The notes below the pieces were generated by a model. That model ran no database searches. It was not told the DNA's origin and saw nothing but the letters and a program-made list of their open reading frames with translations. This document shows positions 46,574-54,348 of a DNA stretch of 64,000 nt, in pieces. The stretch is taken from positions 80,351-144,350 of the forward strand of contig NZ_KN050796.1 of assembly GCF_000745975.1 (NCBI RefSeq), in the 5' to 3' direction. Position numbers and translations under genes: made by a program. Position 1 is the stretch's first letter. Every line of letters begins with the position of its first letter. This stretch comes from Desulfobacter vibrioformis DSM 8776 (GTDB lineage Bacteria > Desulfobacterota > Desulfobacteria > Desulfobacterales > Desulfobacteraceae).

Positions 46574-48658
46574 ATGACCCAAAAATCGGTATTCAGTGTC
46601 TGTGGCATGTGTACGGTACGCTGCCCCATCCAGGTAGAAGTTCAAAATGGCCAGGTCGAATTTATTTCAGGCAACCCCCATGTACCGGCCATGAAGGGGG
46701 CTGTGTGTCCCAGAGGTGCGGCAGGTACGGCGCTTCTCCTTGACAACGAACGTCCCCGGACGCCGTTGATCAGAACCGGAGAACGCGGGGAAGGTAAATG
46801 GCGCAAAGCCGGATGGGACGAGGCCCTGGACTATGTGGCGGAAAAACTTAACCAGGTAAAGGCTGGGTATGGGGCCCGGTCCATTGCATTTTCCGACAGA
46901 GGGGGGCCTTTCAGGGACATGCACCGTGCATTTCTCAAAGGCCTTGGCACCCCTAACTACAACAACCACGACTCGTCCTGTGCCAAAAATGTCCAGCATG
47001 CGGCGCTCTCCTTGACCGGCATGGGCAGAAAAGCCGTGTTCTACGACTTTAAAAATGCAAAACACGTCGTACTTCAGTTCAGAAATATCTTTGAAGCCAT
47101 CAATGTCCAGGAGGTCAATGACCTTATGGATGCCCTGGAAAACGGATGCAAACTCACGGTGATTGATATCCGGGCCAATATCTCTGCGGCCAAGGCTACC
47201 GGGTTCATGATGATCCGGCCGGGCACCGACTATGCCTTCAACCTGGCGGTGATCCACGAAATCATCAACAAGCGCCTCTATGACGAACGCTTTGTTTCCC
47301 GCTATATGGAAGGGTTCAAAGCGCTTGAAACGTTTGTCACTCCCTATACCCCTGAATGGGCGCAGACAGAAACAGGCATTGCCGCAGCAACGCTTCGCAG
47401 TTTTGCCCAGGAGCTTGCCAAGGCAGCCCCTTCGGTGATCTGGCACCCTGGATGGATGACAGCCAGATACAAGGACTCTTTTTATATCTGCCGATCCATT
47501 TACATTATTAATGCCCTGCTCGGGGCGTACGGTACCAGGGGCGGTCTTCCCTTTGTATTAAAACCCGGGGATGTGGGCGCAAAAAGTTTAAAATCCTTTA
47601 TGGATCTTTATCCCGAACCGGATGAAAAACGCGCCGATGGCGCGGGATGGAAATACACCCATTTTGAGGATGGTCCAGGCCTTGCCCATTTAATGTTCAA
47701 GGCCATTGAAGAACAGGAACCCTATCCCGTAAAGGCATACATCGCCTACCGCCATGACCCGCTCATGGGATATCCGGACCCGGACCGGCTGCGCCGGATA
47801 TGGGACAAGCTGGATCTTCTGGTTTCAGTGACCTTTTCCTGGTCAGACACAGCCTGGCATTCAGACGTGGTCCTGCCGCTTTCCACCTATCTTGAACGTG
47901 AAAGCATCATTGCCACAAAAAATGCGTTGAAACCGCAGTTTTTTGTCCGCAAACGGGCCGTGGCGCCAAGATATGACTCCCTGGCGGACTGGGAGATTAT
48001 CTCAGAGCTTGCCCGCCGCATGGATCTGCCTGACCTGGTCTTTGACCGGGTGGAGGATGTATGGAATTTCCAGCTTAGGGAAACCGGCCTCACCATTGAG
48101 AACTTTGATGCCAAAGGGCTGGTGGACCTGGCTGATGAGGCGGTTTATAAAAATTTCGATGAATTCACCTTTGAAACCGCTTCCAAAAAGATTGAAATCA
48201 TATCTGAAAACCTGGAGGAAAACGGTCACCTTTCACTTAAGCCATATGAACCGCCGGCATTTCCAAAGGAAGGTCAATTCCGTATGACCTTTGGCCGCTG
48301 CGCCATTCACACCCAGGGCCACACCGTGAACAATCCGCTTTTAAACGAACAAATGCCGGAAAACACTTTGTGGATCAACACGGCCGAGGCCCGAAAGCTT
48401 AATATATCAGACCAGGACATTGTCACCGTGAGCCAGAACGGCTACTCGGAAACCATCCGGGCCTATGTTACCGACCATATCCACCCGGACGCCGTCTTTG
48501 TGATCCACGGATTCGGCCACCGCATTAAGGCCGAAAGCCGGGCGTTCGGCAAAGGTCTTGCGGATAACAAATTCATGGCAGGCGGCCTGGACATCTGGGA
48601 TAAAGCCGGCGGTGCCATTGCGTACCAGGAGCATTTTGTCACGGTATCCAAGGGATAA
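46574..48658 (+). CDS. Molybdopterin oxidoreductase catalytic subunit (cytoplasmic)
   Basis: 694 residues of the DMSO reductase superfamily. An N-terminal 4Fe-4S site (SVCGMCTVRCPIQV, then Cys at 45 in GAVCPRG) is present. A probable molybdenum ligand is Cys in NNHDSSCAKNVQHAALS (~138), which resembles the Cys-ligated polysulfide/thiosulfate reductase branch rather than formate dehydrogenases. The C-terminal cofactor domain starts near FRMTFGRCAIHTQGHT. There is no Tat signal peptide, so it is cytoplasmic. GGGAG precedes the ATG. Genes that follow supply a ferredoxin subunit and a flavoprotein. A sulfur-compound or other oxyanion substrate is inference. Confidence 0.88.
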   Translation: MTQKSVFSVCGMCTVRCPIQVEVQNGQVEFISGNPHVPAMKGAVCPRGAAGTALLLDNERPRTPLIRTGERGEGKWRKAGWDEALDYVAEKLNQVKAGYGARSIAFSDRGGPFRDMHRAFLKGLGTPNYNNHDSSCAKNVQHAALSLTGMGRKAVFYDFKNAKHVVLQFRNIFEAINVQEVNDLMDALENGCKLTVIDIRANISAAKATGFMMIRPGTDYAFNLAVIHEIINKRLYDERFVSRYMEGFKALETFVTPYTPEWAQTETGIAAATLRSFAQELAKAAPSVIWHPGWMTARYKDSFYICRSIYIINALLGAYGTRGGLPFVLKPGDVGAKSLKSFMDLYPEPDEKRADGAGWKYTHFEDGPGLAHLMFKAIEEQEPYPVKAYIAYRHDPLMGYPDPDRLRRIWDKLDLLVSVTFSWSDTAWHSDVVLPLSTYLERESIIATKNALKPQFFVRKRAVAPRYDSLADWEIISELARRMDLPDLVFDRVEDVWNFQLRETGLTIENFDAKGLVDLADEAVYKNFDEFTFETASKKIEIISENLEENGHLSLKPYEPPAFPKEGQFRMTFGRCAIHTQGHTVNNPLLNEQMPENTLWINTAEARKLNISDQDIVTVSQNGYSETIRAYVTDHIHPDAVFVIHGFGHRIKAESRAFGKGLADNKFMAGGLDIWDKAGGAIAYQEHFVTVSKG

Positions 48659-48690
48659 GGGACCCGGGCTGCCCGCCTTGCATTGGAGAC

Positions 48691-48729
48691 GTGCAATAAA
48701 AAACTTGCGATGCCAGATCTTTATTGCAC
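48691..48729 (+). promoter_or_regulatory. Inverted repeat after the molybdoenzyme gene
   Basis: GTGCAATAAA (48691-48700) and TTTATTGCAC (48720-48729) form a perfect 10-bp stem with a 19-nt loop. It lies between the molybdoenzyme stop and the second sigma-54 promoter. It lacks a T-run and could be an attenuator or mRNA-stabilising hairpin. Confidence 0.4.
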
Positions 48730-48794
48730 ACCAGCGGCGCTTTGCCTGAAAACGGATCCTGCCCAAAGCCCGGAGCATATAAAATTACATTATT

Positions 48795-48813
48795 AATTCA
48801 GCGTATTAAACAA
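48795..48813 (+). promoter_or_regulatory. Shared AT-rich motif, copy 2 (candidate activator site)
   Basis: AATTCAGCGTATTAAACAA matches copy 1 outside a 3-nt centre apart from one C/T change. In this copy TTAAT (48793-48797) and ATTAA (48805-48809) form an inverted repeat, as expected for a dimeric regulator. Confidence 0.45.
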
Positions 48814-48835
48814 AATATACAGACAACCCCCGCCA

Positions 48836-48852
48836 TGGCATGATTATGGCTA
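48836..48852 (+). promoter_or_regulatory. Sigma-54 promoter of the ferredoxin gene
   Basis: TGGCATGATTATGGCTA has GG (48837-48838) and GC (48849-48850) separated by 10 nt. Predicted start near 48862. The -12 box reads TGGC rather than TTGC. Confidence 0.6.
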
Positions 48853-48921
48853 ATATGGCTAAGTTGTGAACCCATAAGTAGGATGAACTATACACGTGTC
48901 AGTCTGGACACCGGAGAACCC

Positions 48922-49437
48922 ATGAGTCACTATTACCTGTTTCAGGATACCAGAAAATGCATCGGCTGCCACACCTGCGAGGTGACGTGCAAGGTCAATA
49001 AAAAATTGCCCCCGGGGCCCAAACCCTGCCAGATTATCCAGGTGGGTCCCAAGACCGTTGGAGAGGTGCCAAGGACATCATTTGTTTTCATGTCCTGCTT
49101 TCATTGCGAAAACCCCTGGTGCGTTCCGGCCTGCCCCACCGACGCCATGCAGCAGCGAAGCAAAGACGGAATCGTTTTTGTGGACAAGGATCTGTGCGTG
49201 GGATGCAAAACCTGCATATCCGCCTGCCCCTGGGGTGCCCCCCAGTGGAACCAGGAGATCGGCAAGGTTGAAAAATGCGACTTTTGCATGGATCGGATCG
49301 ACCAGGGACTTGCCCCGGCCTGCGTAACCAACTGCACCACAGGCTGCCTGAAATTTGGCAAGGCCGAACAGATGACTCAGATCCGGAGACAGCGCCATGC
49401 AGCGTCTGTAACCTCCTTTGAGAACACAAGCTTTTAA
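48922..49437 (+). CDS. Four-cluster ferredoxin subunit (DmsB/PhsB-like)
   Basis: 171 residues from the ATG at 48922 (GGAG 5 nt upstream); an in-frame ATG at 48883 is a weaker alternative. Four cysteine groups are seen: CIGCHTCEVTC, CFHCENPWCVPAC, CVGCKTCISAC and CDFCMDRI...CVTNCTTGC. This is the electron-transfer subunit of molybdopterin oxidoreductases and would carry electrons between the enzyme upstream and the flavoprotein encoded 9 nt downstream. It has its own sigma-54 promoter. No membrane anchor subunit of the NrfD type is encoded in the cluster. Confidence 0.92.
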   Translation: MSHYYLFQDTRKCIGCHTCEVTCKVNKKLPPGPKPCQIIQVGPKTVGEVPRTSFVFMSCFHCENPWCVPACPTDAMQQRSKDGIVFVDKDLCVGCKTCISACPWGAPQWNQEIGKVEKCDFCMDRIDQGLAPACVTNCTTGCLKFGKAEQMTQIRRQRHAASVTSFENTSF

Positions 49438-49446
49438 GGAACCGAT

Positions 49447-51615
49447 ATGGATAAAAAAATCTGCCCGGTGCGACAAACCATCCTTTTTTTAACCACTCTG
49501 ATCGGTCCCAAAGGACTGCCCGACCCCAAAGGCCAGCGGATATCCGAACAAATTCTTGTTCTGGTCGAAGAGATTGCCGAAGGCACGGCAGGAGAGGCGC
49601 ACCTGCCCGCCATTGAAGACCTGGTTAAAGAGTATAATGATGCCCGGAACCCGGAACAGACCCGGATGGCCGGCATGACCATTCAAGGGCTTCTGGACGA
49701 TCACCTGGAGATATTTATCAACCATATCCAGACCCGGAACTGCCCCACCCATGACTGCGGGAAACTTGCCCCGTCCCCTTGCCAGATGGCATGTCCTGCC
49801 GGAATTGACATCCCCACATATCTTGCGCTCATTGCCCAGGGAAAGGATGCCGAAGCCATTGAAGTGATCAGACGGGACAATCCCTTGCCCTGGGTGTGCG
49901 GCCTGATCTGTACCCGGCCCTGTGAAATGATGTGTGTCAGGGCCAGGATCGATAAGGCCATCTCCATTAAATTTCTCAAAGCGTTTGCTGCCGAACGCGC
50001 CATGTCCGGGCGGGCCTACACCAATCCAACCCCCAGGCCTGCCAACGGCAAAAAGGTCTGTGTGGTCGGCGCAGGCCCGGGCGGTCTTTCCTGTGCGTAT
50101 TATCTGGCACTCATGGGATATGGCGTCAGGATCATCGAGGCCCTGCCCGTGCCCGGCGGCATGCTCATGGTGGGCATTCCCCGGTATCGTCTGCCAGGGG
50201 AAGTCATTAACCGGGAAGTGGCCATGATTGAAGCCCTGGGCGTAAAAATCCAGTACAACACCCGGTTGGGCAGGGATGTCACCAAGGAGGAACTGGACCG
50301 GGAAGGATTTGAAGCCTATTGCATTGCCATTGGCGCCCATAAGGCATGGACCTTGGGTATTGAGGGAGAAAAAGATTTTTCCAACGTCTTTGAAGCGGTC
50401 CGTTTCCTAAGAGACGTCGCCCTGGGCGACCACCGCTGTCCGGGAAAAAATGTGGTGGTGGTGGGCGGTGGCAACGTGGCCATTGATGCGGCCCGCACCA
50501 GCCTGCGCCTGGGTGCCGAGCGCGTCATCATTGCCTATAGACGGACCCGGGATCAGATGCCTGCGGATGTGGAGGAGGTGGAACAGGCCGAAGAGGAGGG
50601 CATTGAATTCTCTTTTCTGACCATTCCCGCTGCAGTCAAGGGTGAAGGACAGAATATTCATGCCCTTTCATGTATCAAGGCAGAACTGAAAGCCAAACAA
50701 GGCTCCGACCGCCTGGCACCGGTTCCCATTGAAGGCGGGGAGTTTGAGATCCGGGCAGATGCCGTGATCTCGGCCATTGGCCAGTACGTGGACAACGAAG
50801 GTATGGACGCGTTTACCGGCATCAACTGGAGCCGCCGGGGCACCATTGATGTCAATCACGCCCATATGGAAACGGCCCAGCCAGGTGTATTTGCCGCCGG
50901 AGACGCGGTTTCCGGCCCTGCCACAGTGATCGAAGCCATTGGCGGCGGCAAACGGGCTGCTGACGCCATTGACCGCTATCTTCGCAAAATTCCCCAGCCC
51001 CGCGCCCCCAGAACGCCGGTACGTCATAAGACCGAACCCGTTCTTGAGATGACGGCCCACCGGAAAATGACCCTTGAACCGCCGAAAATGCCCATGCTTA
51101 ACCTTTACCGGCGCAGAACGACCTTCCAGCAGGTGGAACTGGGGTATGAAGAAGCCGATGTCCGCCAGGAAGCGGCCCGGTGCCTGCGCTGCGATATCTG
51201 CCGGCGTTGCGGCAAATGCGTGGATATCTGCCGGGATAAAATGGGTATCAATGCCCTGAAGCTGGGATACCTTGATTTTGATGAAAGCGGCCCCACCGAT
51301 TTCAGGGTCACGGCGGAAAACTGTATCACCTGCGGGGCATGTGCGGCCAATTGTGAAAACAATGCATTGAAAATTGATGAAAAAGATGGCCGGCGAAGGC
51401 TCCTGCTGTGCGGCACCATCCTGAACAGCCAGGCTATTCGGTATTGTGAATCCTGCGGTGCAAAACTTGGCTCCGAGGAATATACCCGGTTTATTGCCGG
51501 AAAAACCAGAAACATGACACCGGCCACAAAAACGCGGCTGCTTTGTAATAACTGCCTGCGCCGGAACGCTGCGGTTTCCAACGCCGCAAACAGCGGTGCG
51601 TTACCCATGGTTTAA
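49447..51615 (+). CDS. GltD-like FAD/NAD(P)-dependent oxidoreductase with ferredoxin domain
   Basis: 722 residues. Order: an N-terminal helical part (~1-95), a GltD-type Fe-S domain with CPTHDC, CQMACPAGIDIPTYL, CGLICTRPCEMMC (~98-165), FAD site CVVGAGPGGLSCAYYLALMG (~200), NAD(P) site VVVVGGGNVAIDAARTSLRL (~335), and two C-terminal 4Fe-4S motifs (CRRCGKCVDIC, CITCGACAANC). The end has two CxxC pairs that may hold zinc. It resembles NADPH-dependent glutamate synthase small chain and NfnB-type subunits. It probably links NAD(P)H to the ferredoxin and molybdoenzyme; possible electron bifurcation is speculative. Confidence 0.88.
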   Translation: MDKKICPVRQTILFLTTLIGPKGLPDPKGQRISEQILVLVEEIAEGTAGEAHLPAIEDLVKEYNDARNPEQTRMAGMTIQGLLDDHLEIFINHIQTRNCPTHDCGKLAPSPCQMACPAGIDIPTYLALIAQGKDAEAIEVIRRDNPLPWVCGLICTRPCEMMCVRARIDKAISIKFLKAFAAERAMSGRAYTNPTPRPANGKKVCVVGAGPGGLSCAYYLALMGYGVRIIEALPVPGGMLMVGIPRYRLPGEVINREVAMIEALGVKIQYNTRLGRDVTKEELDREGFEAYCIAIGAHKAWTLGIEGEKDFSNVFEAVRFLRDVALGDHRCPGKNVVVVGGGNVAIDAARTSLRLGAERVIIAYRRTRDQMPADVEEVEQAEEEGIEFSFLTIPAAVKGEGQNIHALSCIKAELKAKQGSDRLAPVPIEGGEFEIRADAVISAIGQYVDNEGMDAFTGINWSRRGTIDVNHAHMETAQPGVFAAGDAVSGPATVIEAIGGGKRAADAIDRYLRKIPQPRAPRTPVRHKTEPVLEMTAHRKMTLEPPKMPMLNLYRRRTTFQQVELGYEEADVRQEAARCLRCDICRRCGKCVDICRDKMGINALKLGYLDFDESGPTDFRVTAENCITCGACAANCENNALKIDEKDGRRRLLLCGTILNSQAIRYCESCGAKLGSEEYTRFIAGKTRNMTPATKTRLLCNNCLRRNAAVSNAANSGALPMV

Positions 51616-51629
51616 AACAGGAGGCACAG

Positions 51630-51848
51630 ATGACATTTCAACGGGGAGATAAAATAGAGATATTCCAGGCATCCACGGACGATGCCTGGGAGGATTACAT
51701 GAATGACTTTATAGGGTGCCATGGATTTATTGTGGACCCGGACACATCGGTGAACGATCCGGACGCCCTGGTGGAGGTCAGCCTTGAAGGCAAAGGCACC
51801 CACCGGCTTCCCCAGGATTGTATGAGACGGCTGGGGGAGCAGGTATAA
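51630..51848 (+). CDS. Small conserved-looking hypothetical protein
   Basis: 72 residues, acidic, beginning MTFQRGDKIEIFQASTDDAW. The pattern RxGDxIEI...VDPDTSVNDPDALVEVSLEG suggests a small SH3-like barrel. AGGAGG lies 7 nt before the ATG, and the gene is 14 nt after the flavoprotein stop, so it is a real, cotranscribed gene. It has no signal peptide or membrane helix. I do not recognise the family. It could be an assembly or regulatory factor of the enzyme complex. Confidence 0.75.
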   Translation: MTFQRGDKIEIFQASTDDAWEDYMNDFIGCHGFIVDPDTSVNDPDALVEVSLEGKGTHRLPQDCMRRLGEQV

Positions 51849-51917
51849 AGATCAAGGAAAAGATCAAAAGGAAAAGATCAAGAAGTTGATTAAAAACGTT
51901 TTTTTAGGAGACAAGGG

Positions 51918-53060
51918 ATGAAAATGAAGTTCAAATGGGTTGTATTATTTTTGACGGCAGCAGCACTGATGCTGCCACTGATGACTGCAATGCCTGTGAT
52001 GGCCGACCCGCTTGCCGATGCCATTGCAGCCGCGCCCCGGGGCACGGGACCGGGCCAGATTGATCCGTCGGCTCCGGCAGGGATTTTCGGCATTCCCGGC
52101 GCACCGGCCCCGGGTTTATTGATCTGTTTTTGCTGGGCCATCTGGGTGGGCTGGATTTTTTCAACCATAGGCGCCTTTGGCGGGGTTATGGCTGGCGTGG
52201 GGCATATTTCCATTTACGGCATGGGGCCCTATGCCAAAACATTTAAGGATACCTCGCCCACCATCAACAAGATACTCACCGACAGCATCCGCGTTTCCAA
52301 CCAGTGGCTGGGTGGGTTTTCCGCCCTTGTCTCCAGCATCACCTACGGCAGGCAGAAACGTATCGTGACATCCCTTGGGGCATTCATGGGTGCTGGTGCG
52401 CTTTTTGCCACGTTACTGGTGGTATTCACCACCGCCGGAAAGGTCAGATTTTCACAGTACCAGGGCTGGTTCGGCCTATGTGTATTCCTGATTTTTGCCT
52501 TCATGGTCTATGAAATGTCCCCCAGGGGCCAGGCCTCAAAAAAAACAGCCAAGGCCGCGGCCAAGGCATTTGAAGATGCGGTCAAAAATAAGGGCTCCAT
52601 TGAAAGCCAGGGGGTAAAAACCCTGAATTGGAGCCTTGCCAGAACAGACATTTCTTTTTTCGGCCAGAAATTTTCATTCAGTCCCATCTGGGCCTTTATC
52701 GGCGGCTTTTGCATCTCTGCGCTGGCCTCCTTCATCGGTGTCGGCGGCGGTTTTCTTTACGTGCCTTTTTTGACCAGTGTTGTGGGGCTTCCCATGTTCG
52801 TGGTTGCCGGCACCTCATCTCTTGCGGTTCTCATCGGGATGTTTTTTTCCGTCTTCAATTTCATGGTGCTCAAAGGGGTCATGGTTTACTGGCCCATGAT
52901 CGGCCTTGAACTTGCGGGCGTATTTGTCGGATCCATGATCGGACCCAGAACCGGAAAATACATTCCTGAAAAGGTATTGAAATGGATCTTCCTGGTATTG
53001 GCGTTCTACATCGGCATCCGGTATACGCTGAGAGGTTTTTTCGGCATTGCAATGCTTTAA
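51918..53060 (+). CDS. TauE/SafE-family anion permease
   Basis: 380 residues. A signal-like first helix (KWVVLFLTAAALMLPLM) precedes about eight membrane helices. The diagnostic second-half repeat reads FIGVGGGFLYVPFLTSVVGL and VVAGTSSLAVLIGMFFSVFN. A cytoplasmic loop of ~70 charged residues (SKKTAKAAAKAFEDAVKN) divides the halves, which makes it longer than the 250-residue standard. The family exports sulfite, sulfoacetate and related anions, or imports organic acids. Its place after the oxidoreductase genes suggests transport of the substrate or product. TAGGAG precedes the ATG. Confidence 0.88.
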   Translation: MKMKFKWVVLFLTAAALMLPLMTAMPVMADPLADAIAAAPRGTGPGQIDPSAPAGIFGIPGAPAPGLLICFCWAIWVGWIFSTIGAFGGVMAGVGHISIYGMGPYAKTFKDTSPTINKILTDSIRVSNQWLGGFSALVSSITYGRQKRIVTSLGAFMGAGALFATLLVVFTTAGKVRFSQYQGWFGLCVFLIFAFMVYEMSPRGQASKKTAKAAAKAFEDAVKNKGSIESQGVKTLNWSLARTDISFFGQKFSFSPIWAFIGGFCISALASFIGVGGGFLYVPFLTSVVGLPMFVVAGTSSLAVLIGMFFSVFNFMVLKGVMVYWPMIGLELAGVFVGSMIGPRTGKYIPEKVLKWIFLVLAFYIGIRYTLRGFFGIAML

Positions 53061-53138
53061 AATACGTATTGCCACTGTCCCGCAGACCGCCCCGGCGGCG
53101 GCACCTGCGGGAAGAACCTAAAATCAAAAGGAGTAAAA

Positions 53139-53690
53139 ATGGTCAAAGGATTCGATCAGTTCTACCACGCCATTGACAGCTATATTATTTTTTTCTACCG
53201 GGTGACGGGCATTGGTATGGTTGATTATATGGCCGGGACGTTTTGCCTTTCCCTGATTGCCGTCCTTTTGGGGGAATTGACCATTTCACTTGCCCTAAGG
53301 GTCAACGCCCCTTATCTTTCCGGCCTGTCCCAGCGTAAGAAAGAAAAGGAAACCCTTTCCATTAAAGCCTATGAAACAGGAGACATGGCCGGGTACAAGG
53401 CACTGAATAAAGAGGCCACAGATGCCTGGGGCCGCCAGTTTTTTGCCATGATGGCCCATTCGGCCGCCATTCTGTGGCCCGTGCCCTTTGCCCTGGGCTG
53501 GATGCAGACACGGTTTGCCGGTATTGATTTTCCCATTGCCTTTCCGTTCTCCCTGGTTACGGATTCAGTGGGCTATACATTTTCGTTCTTCCCCATCTAT
53601 GTTCTGGCACGAATCGTTTTCGGAAAACTCAGGCCTCATCTGCCCTATTTTGCTTCGGTTCACAGACACTTGACCCAAGTGTCGGCCTGA
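53139..53690 (+). CDS. Unknown three- to four-helix membrane protein
   Basis: 183 residues. One membrane helix (~27-55, DYMAGTFCLSLIAVLLGELT) is followed by a charged, probably cytoplasmic helical stretch (LSQRKKEKETLSIKAYETGD ... KEATDAWGRQF) and two or three helices (~108-165). This topology recalls the Oxa1/EMC3/DUF106 group, but I see no decisive motif. AAGGAG lies 7 nt before the ATG and the gene follows the permease by 78 nt, so it belongs to the same operon and may assist that transporter. Confidence 0.75.
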   Translation: MVKGFDQFYHAIDSYIIFFYRVTGIGMVDYMAGTFCLSLIAVLLGELTISLALRVNAPYLSGLSQRKKEKETLSIKAYETGDMAGYKALNKEATDAWGRQFFAMMAHSAAILWPVPFALGWMQTRFAGIDFPIAFPFSLVTDSVGYTFSFFPIYVLARIVFGKLRPHLPYFASVHRHLTQVSA

Positions 53691-53797
53691 ATTCCAAAAG
53701 TTGCTACCCTGGCAGGCATTGATGCTGAATTCCGCAACGAGTTTCCCATTGAAACCCCGATGATTGGTTTCTATAATAGGTTTTGTATACCAAAACC

Positions 53798-53867
53798 CAT
53801 TGAGGATATCAGATTGAGGAGATCAGATTGAGGAGATCAGATTGAGGAGATCAGATTGAGGAGATCA
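53798..53867 (+). repeat. Tandem 14-bp repeat containing ribosome-binding sequences
   Basis: Four perfect copies of GATTGAGGAGATCA (53812-53867) follow a degenerate one (53798-53811). Each full copy includes GAGGAG, an anti-16S match. The last copy lies 8 nt before the GTG start of the next gene and is its ribosome site. The remaining part of this 180-bp gap holds nothing else evident. Confidence 0.9.
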
Positions 53868-53871
53868 GACG

Positions 53872-54348
53872 GTGAAACATTTTAACTGTAAAGTGCTGAC
53901 GGCCCTGGCATACCTTATCCTGGCACTGCCCGGGAACTTGTATGCCCTGCAGTTTCATTCAAATTCCGAAGGGATCATTACCCACCAGATCGGACACCTG
54001 TTCTTTCTTTTCTCAATGGTTGTGCTTATGTTCATTATCAGTGGCAAGGGCCTGGCTATACATAAAGGGTGGCGCCTGATCCAGGTTTCAGCATTTTTTT
54101 TCATTCTCTGGAACGCCTGCGCCATTACGGTCCATTTCCTGGACAACCAGATCTATGCGGTCAGTGTAGAACGGCTCGCCAACGGGTATGCCAGGATCCG
54201 GACCCAGAACAATTCAAGTCTGCTGGGCTGGGTATATTACGGCCTTAAACTGGATCATTTGCTTTGTGTGCCGGCCATGTTTCTAATGTACAAGGGACTT
54301 TGCTGTCTGGTGGACGAACAAAAAGCTGAAAAAGGGCAAACCCTGTGA
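53872..54348 (+). CDS. Small four-helix membrane protein next to the sensor kinase
   Basis: 158 residues from a GTG start whose ribosome site is the last unit of a tandem repeat. A signal-like helix (~8-25) is followed by helices at ~43-57, ~70-88 and ~125-145 with His residues near the membrane (THQIGHLFF, VHFLDNQ, LDHLLCV), which could bind haem or metal. It overlaps the histidine kinase start by 4 nt (GTGA) and is therefore coupled to it. I do not recognise the family; it is probably a sensory partner of the kinase. Confidence 0.75.
   Translation: MKHFNCKVLTALAYLILALPGNLYALQFHSNSEGIITHQIGHLFFLFSMVVLMFIISGKGLAIHKGWRLIQVSAFFFILWNACAITVHFLDNQIYAVSVERLANGYARIRTQNNSSLLGWVYYGLKLDHLLCVPAMFLMYKGLCCLVDEQKAEKGQTL

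Noticed and set aside
53710-53726. A further sigma-54-like element (TGGCAGGCATTGATGCT) before the sensor genes
   Set aside because: The GG-GC distance is 11 nt, not 10, and the boxes are weak.
53798-53867. CRISPR-like array
   Set aside because: Units are 14 bp, directly abutting, with no spacers and no cas genes.
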